A DNA stretch of 64,000 nucleotides from Acuticoccus mangrovi (GCF_016411865.1 NZ_JAEKJA010000003.1:514215-578214), one strand, 5' to 3'. Positions 26,047 to 36,059 are shown, counted from the first letter of the stretch. Notes: generated from the letters alone by a model not told the origin. Numbers and translations: made by a program.

Positions 26047-26707
26047 GGGCGCCACCCCAGCGCCGCGTCACGCAGGCGTCGAGCAGCGCCACGCCGCGCG
26101 CCAGCGGCCAGCCGAAGGCGATGTAGATCACCATCAAGACGCCGTAGACGATCGGCGCCTGACCATTGAGGGCGATCAACATCTGGCCGCGATAGAGAAG
26201 GTCCGCGATCGACACCAACGCCAGCAGCGGCGTGCTCTTCATCATCTCGAGGAGGAGATTGCCCATCGGCAGGATCATGCGGGCGGCCGCCTGCGGCAGG
26301 ATGATGCGATAGAAGGCGCGTACCCGCGGGATGTTCAGCGCGATGATCGCGTCCCGCTGGTTCGATGCGACGGCGAGCAGGGCGCCGCGCGTCAGCTCCG
26401 CACCGTAGGAGCCGGCATTGAGCCCCAACGCCAGCGTGCCGACCCAGAAGGGGGCGAGCGATACCCCGAGCAGCGGCAGCACATAGTAGAAGTAGAAGAG
26501 CTGCACCAGGAAGGACGTGCCCCGGAAGACCTCGATGTAGGTGAGGCACAGGACGCGCACCAAGCGCTGCGACGACAGAGACCCCAGCCCCGCGAGGATC
26601 GCCAGCGCGAGGCCGACGATCACGGCGGATCCGAGGATGCTGAACGTTGCCGCCAGTCCGGGAAGGACGAAGACGACGATGTCCAGCACGGACATGGTTT
26701 GGTTCAT
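26039..26707 (-). CDS. ABC transporter permease, polar amino acid type
   Basis: A 222-residue permease with membrane segments such as GSAVIVGLALAILAGLG and FWVGTLALGLNAGSYGAEL, and the EAA loop ALNIPRVRAFYRIILPQAA. It is 48 bases downstream of the binding-protein gene. Two distinct permeases indicate a heterodimeric channel, as in histidine, glutamine and ectoine importers. Confidence 0.92.
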   Translation of the reverse strand: MNQTMSVLDIVVFVLPGLAATFSILGSAVIVGLALAILAGLGSLSSQRLVRVLCLTYIEVFRGTSFLVQLFYFYYVLPLLGVSLAPFWVGTLALGLNAGSYGAELTRGALLAVASNQRDAIIALNIPRVRAFYRIILPQAAARMILPMGNLLLEMMKSTPLLALVSIADLLYRGQMLIALNGQAPIVYGVLMVIYIAFGWPLARGVALLDACVTRRWGGAHV

Positions 26708-26755
26708 GACGATCGCCCGCCGTATGGGGCCCGCGCTCGCGGCGGGCCCGACCCG

Positions 26756-27646
26756 TCAGCCCTTGCAGTAGTCGGCCGCCTGCATCTCCACCGACGGCAG
26801 GCTGGAGGCGCCGAGCCCGTATTTCTCGAAATTCTCGAGCTGCCAGCCCGAGGTGAGCGCCTCGTCGATCGTCTTGTCGAAGAGGGCGATGAGCTCGTCG
26901 GAGACGCCCTTGCGGAAGCCGTAGCCGCCTGGCGAGATGTCCGGCTTGCCGTCGATCACGGGAACCTCGAAGTCCTGCACGACCTCGACGCCGGCGTCCG
27001 CGTTGCGCTGCACGGTCGAGACGAGCAGCGTCCCGACGCTCACGACGGCGTCGACGCGGCCGGCCGCGAGGCCCGCGATCATCGCATCGTCGCTCGGAAA
27101 CACGGTGATCTGGGCATCGGCGACGCCCGCCTTCTTCGCCGTCGACACCTCGTAGGTCTGCGCCACGCCGCCGAGGCGGATCTTCGGGTCTGCGGCGATG
27201 TCGGCGAAGCTGTGGAGGCCGAGCGGGTTGCCCTTCTTCACCGCAATGGCCGACGACACGACCATGTCGGGCTTCGAATAATCGATCACGGTGCAACGCG
27301 TCGGCTTGATGGCGAGCGAACCGACGACGACGTCGAACCGGCCGGCGACGAGACCGGGGATGAGGCCGTCGAATTCCAGAAGCACCGGCTCGATCTCGCC
27401 GAGATCGTTCTCCGCCACGATCCGCTTCAAGAGATCGAAGCTCGTGCCCATCAGCTCGCCCGAAGCATCCGAGAAGCTGACCGGGGCGGCCTGGAAGTAT
27501 CCAACCCGGATGCGGCCCGCGTCACGGATCGCATCGAGCGCCTGCGCGTGAGCGGCGGACCCCGCCCCGAGGACGCCGGCCACGGCGACCACCCCGCCGA
27601 CCAGCGTCAAGAATGTCCGTCTGTCGAAAGTGTCAAACATCTTCAT
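26756..27646 (-). CDS. ABC transporter periplasmic binding protein, family 3
   Basis: A 296-residue binding protein starting at 27646. The signal peptide begins MKMFDTFDRRTFLTLVGG, with a twin arginine, and ends near AAHAQA. The mature part is an SBP_bac_3 protein: IRVGYFQAAPVSFSDASGEL, GTSFDLLKRIVAENDL, VVVGSLAIKPTRCTVIDYSKP and GGYGFRKGVSDELI. It is first in a five-gene operon (binding protein, two permeases, ATPase, ureohydrolase) and divergent from a LysR gene. The ligand is likely an amino acid or guanidino compound, inferred from the enzyme at the end of the operon. Confidence 0.9.
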   Translation of the reverse strand: MKMFDTFDRRTFLTLVGGVVAVAGVLGAGSAAHAQALDAIRDAGRIRVGYFQAAPVSFSDASGELMGTSFDLLKRIVAENDLGEIEPVLLEFDGLIPGLVAGRFDVVVGSLAIKPTRCTVIDYSKPDMVVSSAIAVKKGNPLGLHSFADIAADPKIRLGGVAQTYEVSTAKKAGVADAQITVFPSDDAMIAGLAAGRVDAVVSVGTLLVSTVQRNADAGVEVVQDFEVPVIDGKPDISPGGYGFRKGVSDELIALFDKTIDEALTSGWQLENFEKYGLGASSLPSVEMQAADYCKG

Positions 27647-27784
27647 CGGCTCCAACTTTTGTGCACCCCCCACGTCAATTGACCACTTTTTATCCACGCC
27701 TTGGACTTGGTGACGGATTGTGCAAACGGATGGGGCATGGGACAAATTAGAAAGCGTCGACAAACCGATAGCGATTGCTAATCA

Positions 27785-28696
27785 GTGGCCCCTTCCCTCA
27801 CCCATTTCGAAACGTTGGTGTGGATCAGTCGGCTCGGCTCGTTTCGGGCGACGGCGGACATGCTCGGGATCAGCCAACCGGCCGTCTCGCTGCGCATGCG
27901 GGAGCTGGAGAAAGAACTTGCCGTGCGGCTCTTCGAGCGCTCCGGGCGGACCGCCGTTCTCACCGACGACGGCCACATGGTGGCCGAATATGGCGAGCGC
28001 ATTCTCGCCCTCTCCCAGGATCTACGGTTCCGCATCAGGCGGCACGAGACCCTCGTCGGCACCGTGCGGCTCGGCATTCCCGATGCGCTCGCCCTCGTCC
28101 ACCTGCCAAACATTCTGCTCGCCATCGAGCGGCAGCATCCGCAGCTGCGCATCGCGGTGAGCGTCGACAGCAGCTCCGCGCTCGCGCGGCGGCTCTCCGG
28201 CAACGCCCTCGACGCCGCCGTCGTGGTCGGGGAGCAAGGCGCCGGCGCGATCCGGCAGGAGCGGGTCGGCGTTGACGAGCCGGTCTGGGTCGCCTCGCCC
28301 CGTCTCGTCGCGACCGACCGCTGCTACGGCCCGCGCGATCTCGCGCCCCACCGGATCTTCACCAGCGGCGCCTCGTCCAACATGTTCTCGATGATCGTCG
28401 AATGGTTCGGCCGCGAGGGGGTGTCGCCCCGCAATCTCTGCAGCTGCAACAGCGTGGCGACGATTTACAGCCTCGCCAAGGCGGGCGTCTGCCTCGGCGT
28501 CCTACCGCGGATCCTCATCGGCGACGACATCGCCGAGGGGCGCCTCTTCGAGCTCCACACGACCCACCCGATCCCGCCCTCCACCATCTACTTCAGCGTC
28601 CCCCGCGCCTCGACGAATCCGGCCCTCCAGCCCCTCCTCGACATCGTCAGCACAGAATTCCAAAGCAGCCGAGACCCTGATCGCCGGACGGCCTAG
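27785..28696 (+). CDS. LysR family transcriptional regulator
   Basis: A 303-residue regulator. The N-terminal winged helix reads FETLVWISRLGSFRATADML and GISQPAVSLRMRELEKELAVRLFERSG. The effector domain occupies residues 90-290. It starts with GTG at 27785 and is divergent from the ABC transporter operon, 138 bases away. A dyad TAGC-GATT-GCTA at 27769-27780 directly precedes its start and could be part of a LysR site. It probably senses the imported substrate and activates the operon. Confidence 0.92.
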   Translation: MAPSLTHFETLVWISRLGSFRATADMLGISQPAVSLRMRELEKELAVRLFERSGRTAVLTDDGHMVAEYGERILALSQDLRFRIRRHETLVGTVRLGIPDALALVHLPNILLAIERQHPQLRIAVSVDSSSALARRLSGNALDAAVVVGEQGAGAIRQERVGVDEPVWVASPRLVATDRCYGPRDLAPHRIFTSGASSNMFSMIVEWFGREGVSPRNLCSCNSVATIYSLAKAGVCLGVLPRILIGDDIAEGRLFELHTTHPIPPSTIYFSVPRASTNPALQPLLDIVSTEFQSSRDPDRRTA

Positions 28697-28821
28697 CCGC
28701 TCAGCTCCAGGACCGCCCTGCCAGAGTGGGTGAGGCGAATGGGCTCGCTCGTCCAGAGCGCGCAGATGGCTTCGCGCGAACTCACCCTATCGGTTCCCGA
28801 CGCAATGGGCGGCTGCGGCTG

Positions 28822-31800
28822 TCAGAACTCGAAGCCGATGCGGAGGGAGCCGGTGCTCGACTGGTAGTCGTCGCCGAGCTCGAGGCCGTATTCGAGGCGT
28901 GCCTCGAAGCCGTTGCCGCGGGTGAGCTGTAGGCCGAGATCGAATTGGCCGATCAGGTTGGGCACGTCGCTCTTGATCTCGAACGTGCCGGCGCTCGACA
29001 GCGCGCCGACGAGGCTCGCCTTGGTCACCCACGTGTCGTTGGTCATCGCGACCAGTCCGGCGCCGGCGTAGGGCCGCAGCACCCACGCCTCGCCGAGGCC
29101 GAACCGACCGCCCGCTTCCAGGTAGGGAGCGAACGCCACCGTCGTCTCGTCCTGAGCGCGGACGTCCAATGCCGCCCCGGCCGGCCCGTTCTCCCGATAG
29201 GCGGGAACGTGGGCGTAGAGCAGGTCGATGTCGGCGCGCGGCCGCAAATACCAGTCGGCGAAGGGCAGCTCGTACTGGATCCTGAGGCGCCCGCCGGCGG
29301 TGAACACGTCGGTATCGCTGGTGACGCGCTGGCCCGACCCGTAGATGTCGACGCGGCGGTGATTGTCGTACCAGCCGTAGCCGAAATTGGCGCCGAGCCC
29401 GAGATACCAGGGTCCCGCCACCCGCTTCACCGCGACCGAGGCATCGACACGCTCGCCGTCGCTTCCGGCACCGAGGCTGCCGGTGTCGGCGCCGACGATC
29501 GAATAGGACGCGCTGCCGCCGACGAACCAATCGGACGAGACCTCCCCCTGCCCGCCGACGCGGAACGTCAGCCGATCCTCGCTGTAGCCGGGAGAGCCGG
29601 CGGACGAGCCGCGACGGGTCACGCCGCCCTCGACCTTGCCCCAGACGCAGGAGGTCTCGCCGAGGAGGGTACCCTCGCCGACGAAGACCGGGCAGGAGAA
29701 GGCGCCGTCGAGCCCGATGCGGGTGGCGAGCGCCTGATCGCTCGCGTGGACCGAGAGCGTTTCGCCGGCGATGTCGTCGAGCGCGGCGGCGTAGTCGGCA
29801 CTGGAACCGATGTCGGACAGCACGCCGTAGAGCGGCGCGAGTGTGTCGGAGCCGCCGGCGTCCCAAGTGCTCTGCAGATAGCCGGCGAGCGCGCTCTCGT
29901 TGGTCGTGAGGCTCGCCCCGGAGGGGGTGAAGTCGGCCGCGGGTGAGATCGCGAGGCCGGTGGACGTGAGCTGCGCGGACCAGTCGAACAGCAGCGTGTC
30001 GGCAACGCCGAACCCCTCGTCGACGATGTCGCGCGCCGTCAGCACGGTGTAGCTGCCGGGCAGGAGGTTCAGCGACAGCGTCTCGATCGTTCCGCCGAGA
30101 TCGGCCTCGCCCGCGACTTCGACGAGGTCCGCCGTCTGGGTCCCGAGCGCGTCAATGTCGATCGCCAGGACGCCGGCATTCTCCTGCTCAAAATCACCAC
30201 CGAAGACTGTCGTCGCGACGTTCGCGTCACCGCCGACCGACAGGGTGCCGGCGTTGAGCACGGCACCCACGTCGACCACCGCGCCGCTGGCGAAGAAGCC
30301 GGTATTGCCGAGGGAATTGTCGGCGAACGTGGTCACGATGTCCGAGCCTTCGAGAAGGCGGACGCTGCCGACGAGGGTGCCCTCGTTGGTCACCGCGATC
30401 CACGAGTCGAGCGCCAGGATGGCGGTGCCGTCGACCCCCGCCGCGGTCGACACCGTGCCGCTCTCGGTGATGGTGATCGTGTTCGCCCCGGTCTGCGCAT
30501 CGATGTTGGCCTCGGTCCGTATCAGGCCGCCCGACACGACGATCCCGGCCGCGTCCGGACCGGTGCCGCCCTCCACCGTGCCGGCGATGGTGAGCGCGAT
30601 GCGGCTCTGCGTCTCGACGGTGCCGATGCTCTGCGCGACGATGCCGATCGCGTTGAGACCCGCCGTCGAGATCGTCCCGCCGGTCTGCGTCAGGCTGATC
30701 GCGCCGCCGACGCCGTAGGACACGCCCTGCGTCGACCCGAGATCGGCGCCGAGCACCGTGGTGTCGCCGGCGCCGACTCCGCCGCTGTTGCCGGCGCCGC
30801 TCGTCTGCACCACCACACCATGCGCATTGGCACCGTAGGTGGCGATGTCGCCGGCGAGGTCGAGCGTGATGTCGCCCCCCATGACGGGCGCGACCCCGGT
30901 CGCCAGCGACAGCGTGTTCACGTTGAGGAAGCTCAGCCCCAAGGAGGAATCGCCGAAGAAGCCGCCGCCGGCGCCGATCGACTGGGCGAAGATGCCCCAG
31001 CCGCCGTCGCCATAGGTCGTCACCGTCGCATCCGCGCCGAGATCGACGGCGATGTCGCCGCCCGCGCCGGACATCAGCGTGCTCTCGAACGTCACGGAGC
31101 TGATGCTCGTCGCCTCGCCGACGGCGAGCCCGCCACCGCCCCCGATCGACTGGGCGACGATGCCCATCGCCCGGGCGCCGCCGGCGACGATCGCTCCGGC
31201 GCTCTTGTCGATCTCGACGGTGTTGCCGTCGCCGTTGGCTCCGGCGCTGCCTTTGAAGTCGATCCCGATCACCAGGGTGTCGGTCAGGGCGGACGCGGAC
31301 TCCGACGTCCCAGAAATGCTGGAGCTCAGGCACTGGCTCGCCTCGACGCCGAGCGAGGCATATTGGGGCGAGGAGTTGGTGCAGCCGGCACCGGCGACAC
31401 CACCGCCGCCGCCGATCGATTGGGCGAGAATGCCGTAGGCGTCGTCGCCGACGGCGGTGATCTCGCCGGCGTCGTCGACGATGACCGAGCCGCCGGAGTT
31501 GCCGGCGCCGCCGGACGCCGAATAGCCGACACCGAGGCTCAGGGTCGCGGACGTGCTCGATGTTCCGTCCCCGCCGACGCCACCGCCCCCACCGATCGAC
31601 TGGGCGAGGATTGCATGCGCTGCGTAGCCCGCGGTGGTGATCGAGCCGGCGTTTTCGACGGTGACGGTCCCGCCGGTGCTTCCGGAGCCGGCGACGCCGC
31701 CGACGCTGACGCTCGCCGCCAGCGAGATGGAGAACTGGCCCGTCGTCTTGGCGAGCAGCTTGCTGCCGTACGCCTCGAAGTCGGAGTTGATCGTTTCCCA

Positions 31801-34800
31801 GGTCGAGGGGGTCGTCGCCGTCGCCGAGCTGCCGTTGCCGCCACCGCCGCCGATCGATTGTGCTTCGATGCCGTAGGAACGCTGGCCGTAGGTGGTGATC
31901 GTGCCGGTGTTGGCCACGGTGACGTCGCCGCCCGCCCCGCCGGCGCCGCCCTTGCCGCCGACATCGACGGTCGCCGCATAGGAGATCGACAGCGAGCTCG
32001 ACTGAGCGAGACCCTTGTCGACGAGCGACTTGACGGTGGTGATCAGCTGGCCGTCGAAGCCGAACGTGGTCGCGGGATCCGTGCCGCCGCCCGATCCGCC
32101 GCCCCCGCCGATCGACTGCGCGAAGATGCCGACGGCGTCGCCACCGGCCGTGACCACCGTCCCGTCCTCCAGGGTGGTGTAGCCGCCGGTGACGATCGTG
32201 CCGGCGTTGGTGACGGCGACCTCGCCGCCGTCGTTGCCGCTTCCGCCGTCGCCGCCGACGCTCACGTCGACCTTGATCGTGCCGGTCCCGGTGCCGGTCG
32301 CACTGCTACCCGCGGCGCCGCCGCCCCCGCCGACGGACTGGGCGTAGATGCCGTAGGACGACGCGCCATAGGTCCGAATGCGGCTGCCTGCCAGATTGGT
32401 CACGACCACCCGGCCGCCGACGTTGCCATCGCCCCCGCTGCCGCCGACCGCGGTCGCGATCGAGGCCGACATTCCCTCGCCCTCGCTCAGAAGATTGCCC
32501 AAGCTCGCGCTCGAGGTCGATGCATTCCCCGTGCCGCCGGTGCCGCCACCGCCGCCGATCGACTGGGCGAGGACGCCGATCGCGTTGTCTCCGTAGGTTT
32601 CGATCGTGCCGTCGCAATCGCTCAGGCAGGGCGTCGAGACGCCACTCGCATTCTGCACGGAGGCCGTGCCGTTGGTCACGGTCACGTCGCCGCCGGAGCC
32701 ACCCCCGCCACCGGTCCCGCCGAGCGCGACGGCGAGGTTGATGTCGCCGATCCCGCCCTGCAGCGAATAGGACGCCGCGGTGGAGTCCCCCCCGTTGCCG
32801 CCGCCGCCACCGATCGACTGGGCCGACACGCCGTGCGCCCCGTCGCCGGCCGTCTTCACGGTTCCGGAGTTGGCGATGGTGATCTCGCCGCCGTCGCCGC
32901 CGGAGCCGCCGCTTCCGCCGCTCGCGAAGTCGAACGTGATGGTCGGGACCTCGGTGGTGGGGATGCCGAGGGATCGGGCCGACGCCGATCCGCCCGATCC
33001 GCCGCCCCCGCCGATCGACTGGGCGAGAATGCCGTGGGCGTCGGCACCGTCGGTCGCCGCTCCGGCGCCGGTATAGGCGTAGGTCGAGCCGTCGGCATAG
33101 CCGGTCAGGATCGTGCCGGTGTTGGTGACCGAGACCGCGTCGGCGTCGCCCCCGTCGCCGCCCGCCCCGCCCAATGCCAGGCCGATGGTGATCACGCCGG
33201 CCGAATAGGCGGCCGCCGCCCCGCCGGTCCCCCCGCCCCCGCCGAGCGACTGGGCGACGATGCCCCAAGCCTGGTCGCCCCCGGTGGAGACGGTGGTGGC
33301 GTTGTCGATAGATACCGTGCCGCCGTCGCCGCCGCTGCCGCCGCGACCACCGATCGCCGTCGACCCGAGCGAGCCGAACGAGTCGGCGTAGCCGCCATTG
33401 CCGCCGCCCCCGCCGAGCGACTGGGCGAGGACCCCGGCGGCGTAGATGCCTTGCGTCACCACCCCGCCGGTATCCTTGAGCATGACGGTGACCGCCGCGC
33501 CGTCGCCGCCGTTGCCCCCGGCCCCGCCGACGGCCGCGACCGCGCCCCACGCGTTCGAGCCGTTGCCGCCACCGCCGCCGACGGATTGGGCGAGGATGCC
33601 GAGGGCGGCGAAGTCCTTCGTCGTGACCTTGCTGGCTCCGGTGGTCGTCACGCCGACCGTGCCGCCGTCGCCGCCGCCGTTCCCGTCGGCGTCGAGACCG
33701 CCGAGGAACATCGCGCGACCGGCCGAGCTGCCGCCACCGCCGCCGATCGACTGCGCCACGATGCCGATGGCGGCGTCGCCGGTCCCCTCGCCGTCGCCGG
33801 TCGTCACCGAGCCGGAGTTGGTGAGGGTCACCGCGGCGCCGTCGCCCCCATCGACGTTCGAGCTCGTCTGACTGCCGATCGCCACGGCGGCCGCGTCGCT
33901 TTCGATGATGTTGAACAGGCCGCCGCCGCCGCCCACCGACTGGGCGAGAAGGCCGTGCGCCGCGAGGCCCAGCGTCGTCACCGTGCCGCCGTTGTCGAGG
34001 ACGACGCCGCCGCCGTCGAAGGCGTAGTCGCCGTCGGCGGCGTTGCCCAGCACGCTGGCGGCCGATGCATCGCCGTTGGTGACGATCGCCGCACCGCCGA
34101 TGCTGGAGGCGGCAATGCCGATCGCCATCGAGCCGGTCGTCTCGATGGTGCCGTCATTCTCGACCGTGACCGCCCCGGGGGGGCCGGGAAAGGCCGTGCT
34201 CACGGCCTGGGTGTCGGCGGGAGCCACCTCGCCGATCGAGCCGGAGCTCACCGCCAGGATACCGACCGACAGCGTGTCGCCCGAGGTGGTGAGGGTCGCG
34301 CCCTGCTCCACCCTGACCGTGACGTCGCCGCCGCTGCCGTTGTCCCAGGTGTTGGCGTAGCCGCCGGCGCTGATCGCCATCACGCCGATCGCGGTGTCGT
34401 CGGCCGTGATGGTGACGTCGCTGCCGGCCTCGAGGATCACCTCGACCGTGCCGCCGTCGCCGGCGATGGAGGTCTTGTCGTTGTCTCCCCCGAGGGGGCG
34501 CAGATGGTCGTTCGAATTGCCGCCGGTCGAGACCGCGTAGATGCCCGTCACGGTCGCGCCGGTCCCGGTGATGCTGCCGGCATTCGTGATCGTGACATCG
34601 CCCCCGTCGCCACCGAAGGACGCGATGTCGGTCTCCGCCTCCGAGACGTTGCCGACGCCGCCTTGGGAGAGCGCGAAGATCCCGTTCGTCGACCCGGTCC
34701 AGCTGCCGCCATTGGCCGAGATGGACCCGGTGTTGGTCACCGTGATCGCCCCCCCGGCGCCGCCGTCGCCCCCGTGGCGCGTGTCGGAGGTCGTCTCGCC

Positions 34801-35517
34801 CCAGCCGTCGCCACCGATCGAATAGGCCCCGACGGCATTGAGGGCGACCGGGATCTCGGTGGAGCCGAAGTCGATGGAGCCGCCCGAGCCGACGACCGAG
34901 ACGACGCCGGAATTGCTGATCGTCACCGCTCCGCCGGCACCGCCGTCGAAATTCGGATCCGCGACGTTCTTGGAGTGGTCGGCAAAGCCTTCCGCGCCGA
35001 TCGAGAGGCCGACGATCGCGCCGGCGCCGTAGGCGAGATAGCCGGGGGAGGAATCGTATTGCCCGGCCGGCGGTTCGAAATAGATGTCGCTCGCGATCAT
35101 GCTCTCCAGGCTGAGATCGCCAGCATTGACGATCGTCACCGAGCCGCCGGCGGCATAGGCCGGCGGGCTCGTCCCCTCGGGATCGACGGCGAAATTGTCG
35201 GCGCCCGTGACGCCGAAGGTCGAGAACACGAAGCCGTAATATTGTCCCGGCAGGGTGCCGTTTCCCGCAAGCGTCGCGGAGAGATCGGACGGGGCGGTGT
35301 CGTCGGCCTCGCGCCCGTTGGTGACGGTCGCATAGAGCGCCGCGCCGAGCCCCAGATCCAAGGTGCAGCCGTACCCTGACCCACCCTCGACGCAGCCGAG
35401 AGAGACGACGTCCGGCGGCAGGATGACTGCCGGGAAGGACGACAAGTCGTCCGCCGCCACCGGCACCGCCGAGCCCGTGAGCACGACAGCCGCAAGCGAC
35501 CACGCACACGCCCGCAT
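28822..35517 (-). CDS. Giant autotransporter with AQSIGGGGG repeats (type Va secretion)
   Basis: A 2231-residue protein starting at ATG 35517 with a signal peptide (RACAWSLAAVVLTGSAVPVA). The passenger is made of long glycine-rich beta repeats of the pattern ITVTNTGTI...DAxGILAQSIGGGGGxGG; at least 15 copies of the AQS[ILV]G[GA]GGG core lie between about residues 520 and 1520, with decayed relatives on both sides. This is a parallel beta-helix or stalk type passenger. The last 270-300 residues form the autotransporter beta-barrel, from WFVGGSASYSIVGAD to the terminal SLRIGFEF ending in Phe. It is a surface protein found commonly in Rhizobiales; adhesion or cell-cell contact is the usual guess. 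An upstream extension to 35958 is not supported. Confidence 0.92.
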   Translation of the reverse strand: MRACAWSLAAVVLTGSAVPVAADDLSSFPAVILPPDVVSLGCVEGGSGYGCTLDLGLGAALYATVTNGREADDTAPSDLSATLAGNGTLPGQYYGFVFSTFGVTGADNFAVDPEGTSPPAYAAGGSVTIVNAGDLSLESMIASDIYFEPPAGQYDSSPGYLAYGAGAIVGLSIGAEGFADHSKNVADPNFDGGAGGAVTISNSGVVSVVGSGGSIDFGSTEIPVALNAVGAYSIGGDGWGETTSDTRHGGDGGAGGAITVTNTGSISANGGSWTGSTNGIFALSQGGVGNVSEAETDIASFGGDGGDVTITNAGSITGTGATVTGIYAVSTGGNSNDHLRPLGGDNDKTSIAGDGGTVEVILEAGSDVTITADDTAIGVMAISAGGYANTWDNGSGGDVTVRVEQGATLTTSGDTLSVGILAVSSGSIGEVAPADTQAVSTAFPGPPGAVTVENDGTIETTGSMAIGIAASSIGGAAIVTNGDASAASVLGNAADGDYAFDGGGVVLDNGGTVTTLGLAAHGLLAQSVGGGGGLFNIIESDAAAVAIGSQTSSNVDGGDGAAVTLTNSGSVTTGDGEGTGDAAIGIVAQSIGGGGGSSAGRAMFLGGLDADGNGGGDGGTVGVTTTGASKVTTKDFAALGILAQSVGGGGGNGSNAWGAVAAVGGAGGNGGDGAAVTVMLKDTGGVVTQGIYAAGVLAQSLGGGGGNGGYADSFGSLGSTAIGGRGGSGGDGGTVSIDNATTVSTGGDQAWGIVAQSLGGGGGTGGAAAAYSAGVITIGLALGGAGGDGGDADAVSVTNTGTILTGYADGSTYAYTGAGAATDGADAHGILAQSIGGGGGSGGSASARSLGIPTTEVPTITFDFASGGSGGSGGDGGEITIANSGTVKTAGDGAHGVSAQSIGGGGGNGGDSTAASYSLQGGIGDINLAVALGGTGGGGGSGGDVTVTNGTASVQNASGVSTPCLSDCDGTIETYGDNAIGVLAQSIGGGGGTGGTGNASTSSASLGNLLSEGEGMSASIATAVGGSGGDGNVGGRVVVTNLAGSRIRTYGASSYGIYAQSVGGGGGAAGSSATGTGTGTIKVDVSVGGDGGSGNDGGEVAVTNAGTIVTGGYTTLEDGTVVTAGGDAVGIFAQSIGGGGGSGGGTDPATTFGFDGQLITTVKSLVDKGLAQSSSLSISYAATVDVGGKGGAGGAGGDVTVANTGTITTYGQRSYGIEAQSIGGGGGNGSSATATTPSTWETINSDFEAYGSKLLAKTTGQFSISLAASVSVGGVAGSGSTGGTVTVENAGSITTAGYAAHAILAQSIGGGGGVGGDGTSSTSATLSLGVGYSASGGAGNSGGSVIVDDAGEITAVGDDAYGILAQSIGGGGGVAGAGCTNSSPQYASLGVEASQCLSSSISGTSESASALTDTLVIGIDFKGSAGANGDGNTVEIDKSAGAIVAGGARAMGIVAQSIGGGGGLAVGEATSISSVTFESTLMSGAGGDIAVDLGADATVTTYGDGGWGIFAQSIGAGGGFFGDSSLGLSFLNVNTLSLATGVAPVMGGDITLDLAGDIATYGANAHGVVVQTSGAGNSGGVGAGDTTVLGADLGSTQGVSYGVGGAISLTQTGGTISTAGLNAIGIVAQSIGTVETQSRIALTIAGTVEGGTGPDAAGIVVSGGLIRTEANIDAQTGANTITITESGTVSTAAGVDGTAILALDSWIAVTNEGTLVGSVRLLEGSDIVTTFADNSLGNTGFFASGAVVDVGAVLNAGTLSVGGDANVATTVFGGDFEQENAGVLAIDIDALGTQTADLVEVAGEADLGGTIETLSLNLLPGSYTVLTARDIVDEGFGVADTLLFDWSAQLTSTGLAISPAADFTPSGASLTTNESALAGYLQSTWDAGGSDTLAPLYGVLSDIGSSADYAAALDDIAGETLSVHASDQALATRIGLDGAFSCPVFVGEGTLLGETSCVWGKVEGGVTRRGSSAGSPGYSEDRLTFRVGGQGEVSSDWFVGGSASYSIVGADTGSLGAGSDGERVDASVAVKRVAGPWYLGLGANFGYGWYDNHRRVDIYGSGQRVTSDTDVFTAGGRLRIQYELPFADWYLRPRADIDLLYAHVPAYRENGPAGAALDVRAQDETTVAFAPYLEAGGRFGLGEAWVLRPYAGAGLVAMTNDTWVTKASLVGALSSAGTFEIKSDVPNLIGQFDLGLQLTRGNGFEARLEYGLELGDDYQSSTGSLRIGFEF
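30610..33960 (-). repeat. Tandem coding repeats in the autotransporter passenger
   Basis: The DNA encoding the AQSIGGGGG units repeats at intervals of about 150-270 bases; on the + strand each shows as a GC-rich block like CCGCCGCCGATCGACTGGGC. Units differ in the linker but keep the GGGGG core. Such arrays can gain or lose units by recombination, so the number may vary between strains. Confidence 0.8.
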
Positions 35518-36059
35518 GAACGAATCCCCACGCACTCTTGTTCTCCTCTCGCCTGCCGGTGAGAGCCCATTTTTGTCGCCGCAGGTCCTTGCCGCTGCGT
35601 CGTCACCGTAGGGCCGTGCCGACGTCGCAAGCAAGATTATTCCAAATTGCAACAGTGCTTCTGTCGCATTCCTGGCACATTCTTCTACTTGCGATTGTTT
35701 ATCCTGTCCCACGCGACAACGCTGTGCCGGAACAAGTCCCTCTCCTCGCGTTGTTCTGCCGAAGGACGGTTCGGTCGGCCTGCGGCCGTCGTCTGACTTC
35801 AGAGCGGGGAGGGCCAAGGGGCGCTGCCCCTTGCTCCCCGAAGCGAAATCGCACCGACCGTGGCTCAGTCGCTGCGCTCCCTGCGCCCGCACCACTCGGC
35901 GCGATTTCACTTCTCCCCTCCGATCCCCGGTCTCGCCGACGGGCAGGGTTGCAGCCATGGCTGCAACCCGCCGGGTACGGGTCGCAGAGCACGACCGCCG
36001 CGACCCGCGGCAACGCCGTTGGAGAGGGCTCGGGATCCCGCTGCGACGCGGGTCGCCGG
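35518..36059. other. Structured intergenic region upstream of the autotransporter
   Basis: No gene is visible in these 542 bases. About 35,640-35,700 is A/T-rich and should hold the autotransporter promoter, but no clear hexamer pair stands out. From 35805 onward it contains nested inverted repeats, listed separately. The quinone-oxidoreductase gene ends at its right border. Confidence 0.6.
35805..35969. repeat. Nested inverted repeats
   Basis: Three dyads lie close together. CGGGGAG (35805-35811) pairs with CTCCCCG (35834-35840), enclosing AAGGGGC/GCCCCTT at 35816-35832. GAAGCGAAATCGC (35840-35852) pairs with GCGATTTCACTTC (35901-35913) with one mismatch. GGGTTGCAGCCA and its complement form a perfect 24-base palindrome at 35946-35969. 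The first resembles REP-like or terminator hairpins. Confidence 0.7.

Noticed and set aside
30820..35379. 1519-codon + strand open frame
   Set aside because: It lies wholly antisense to the autotransporter. Its length comes from the GC-rich repeats; it has no domain, and the other strand has signal peptide, repeats and barrel.
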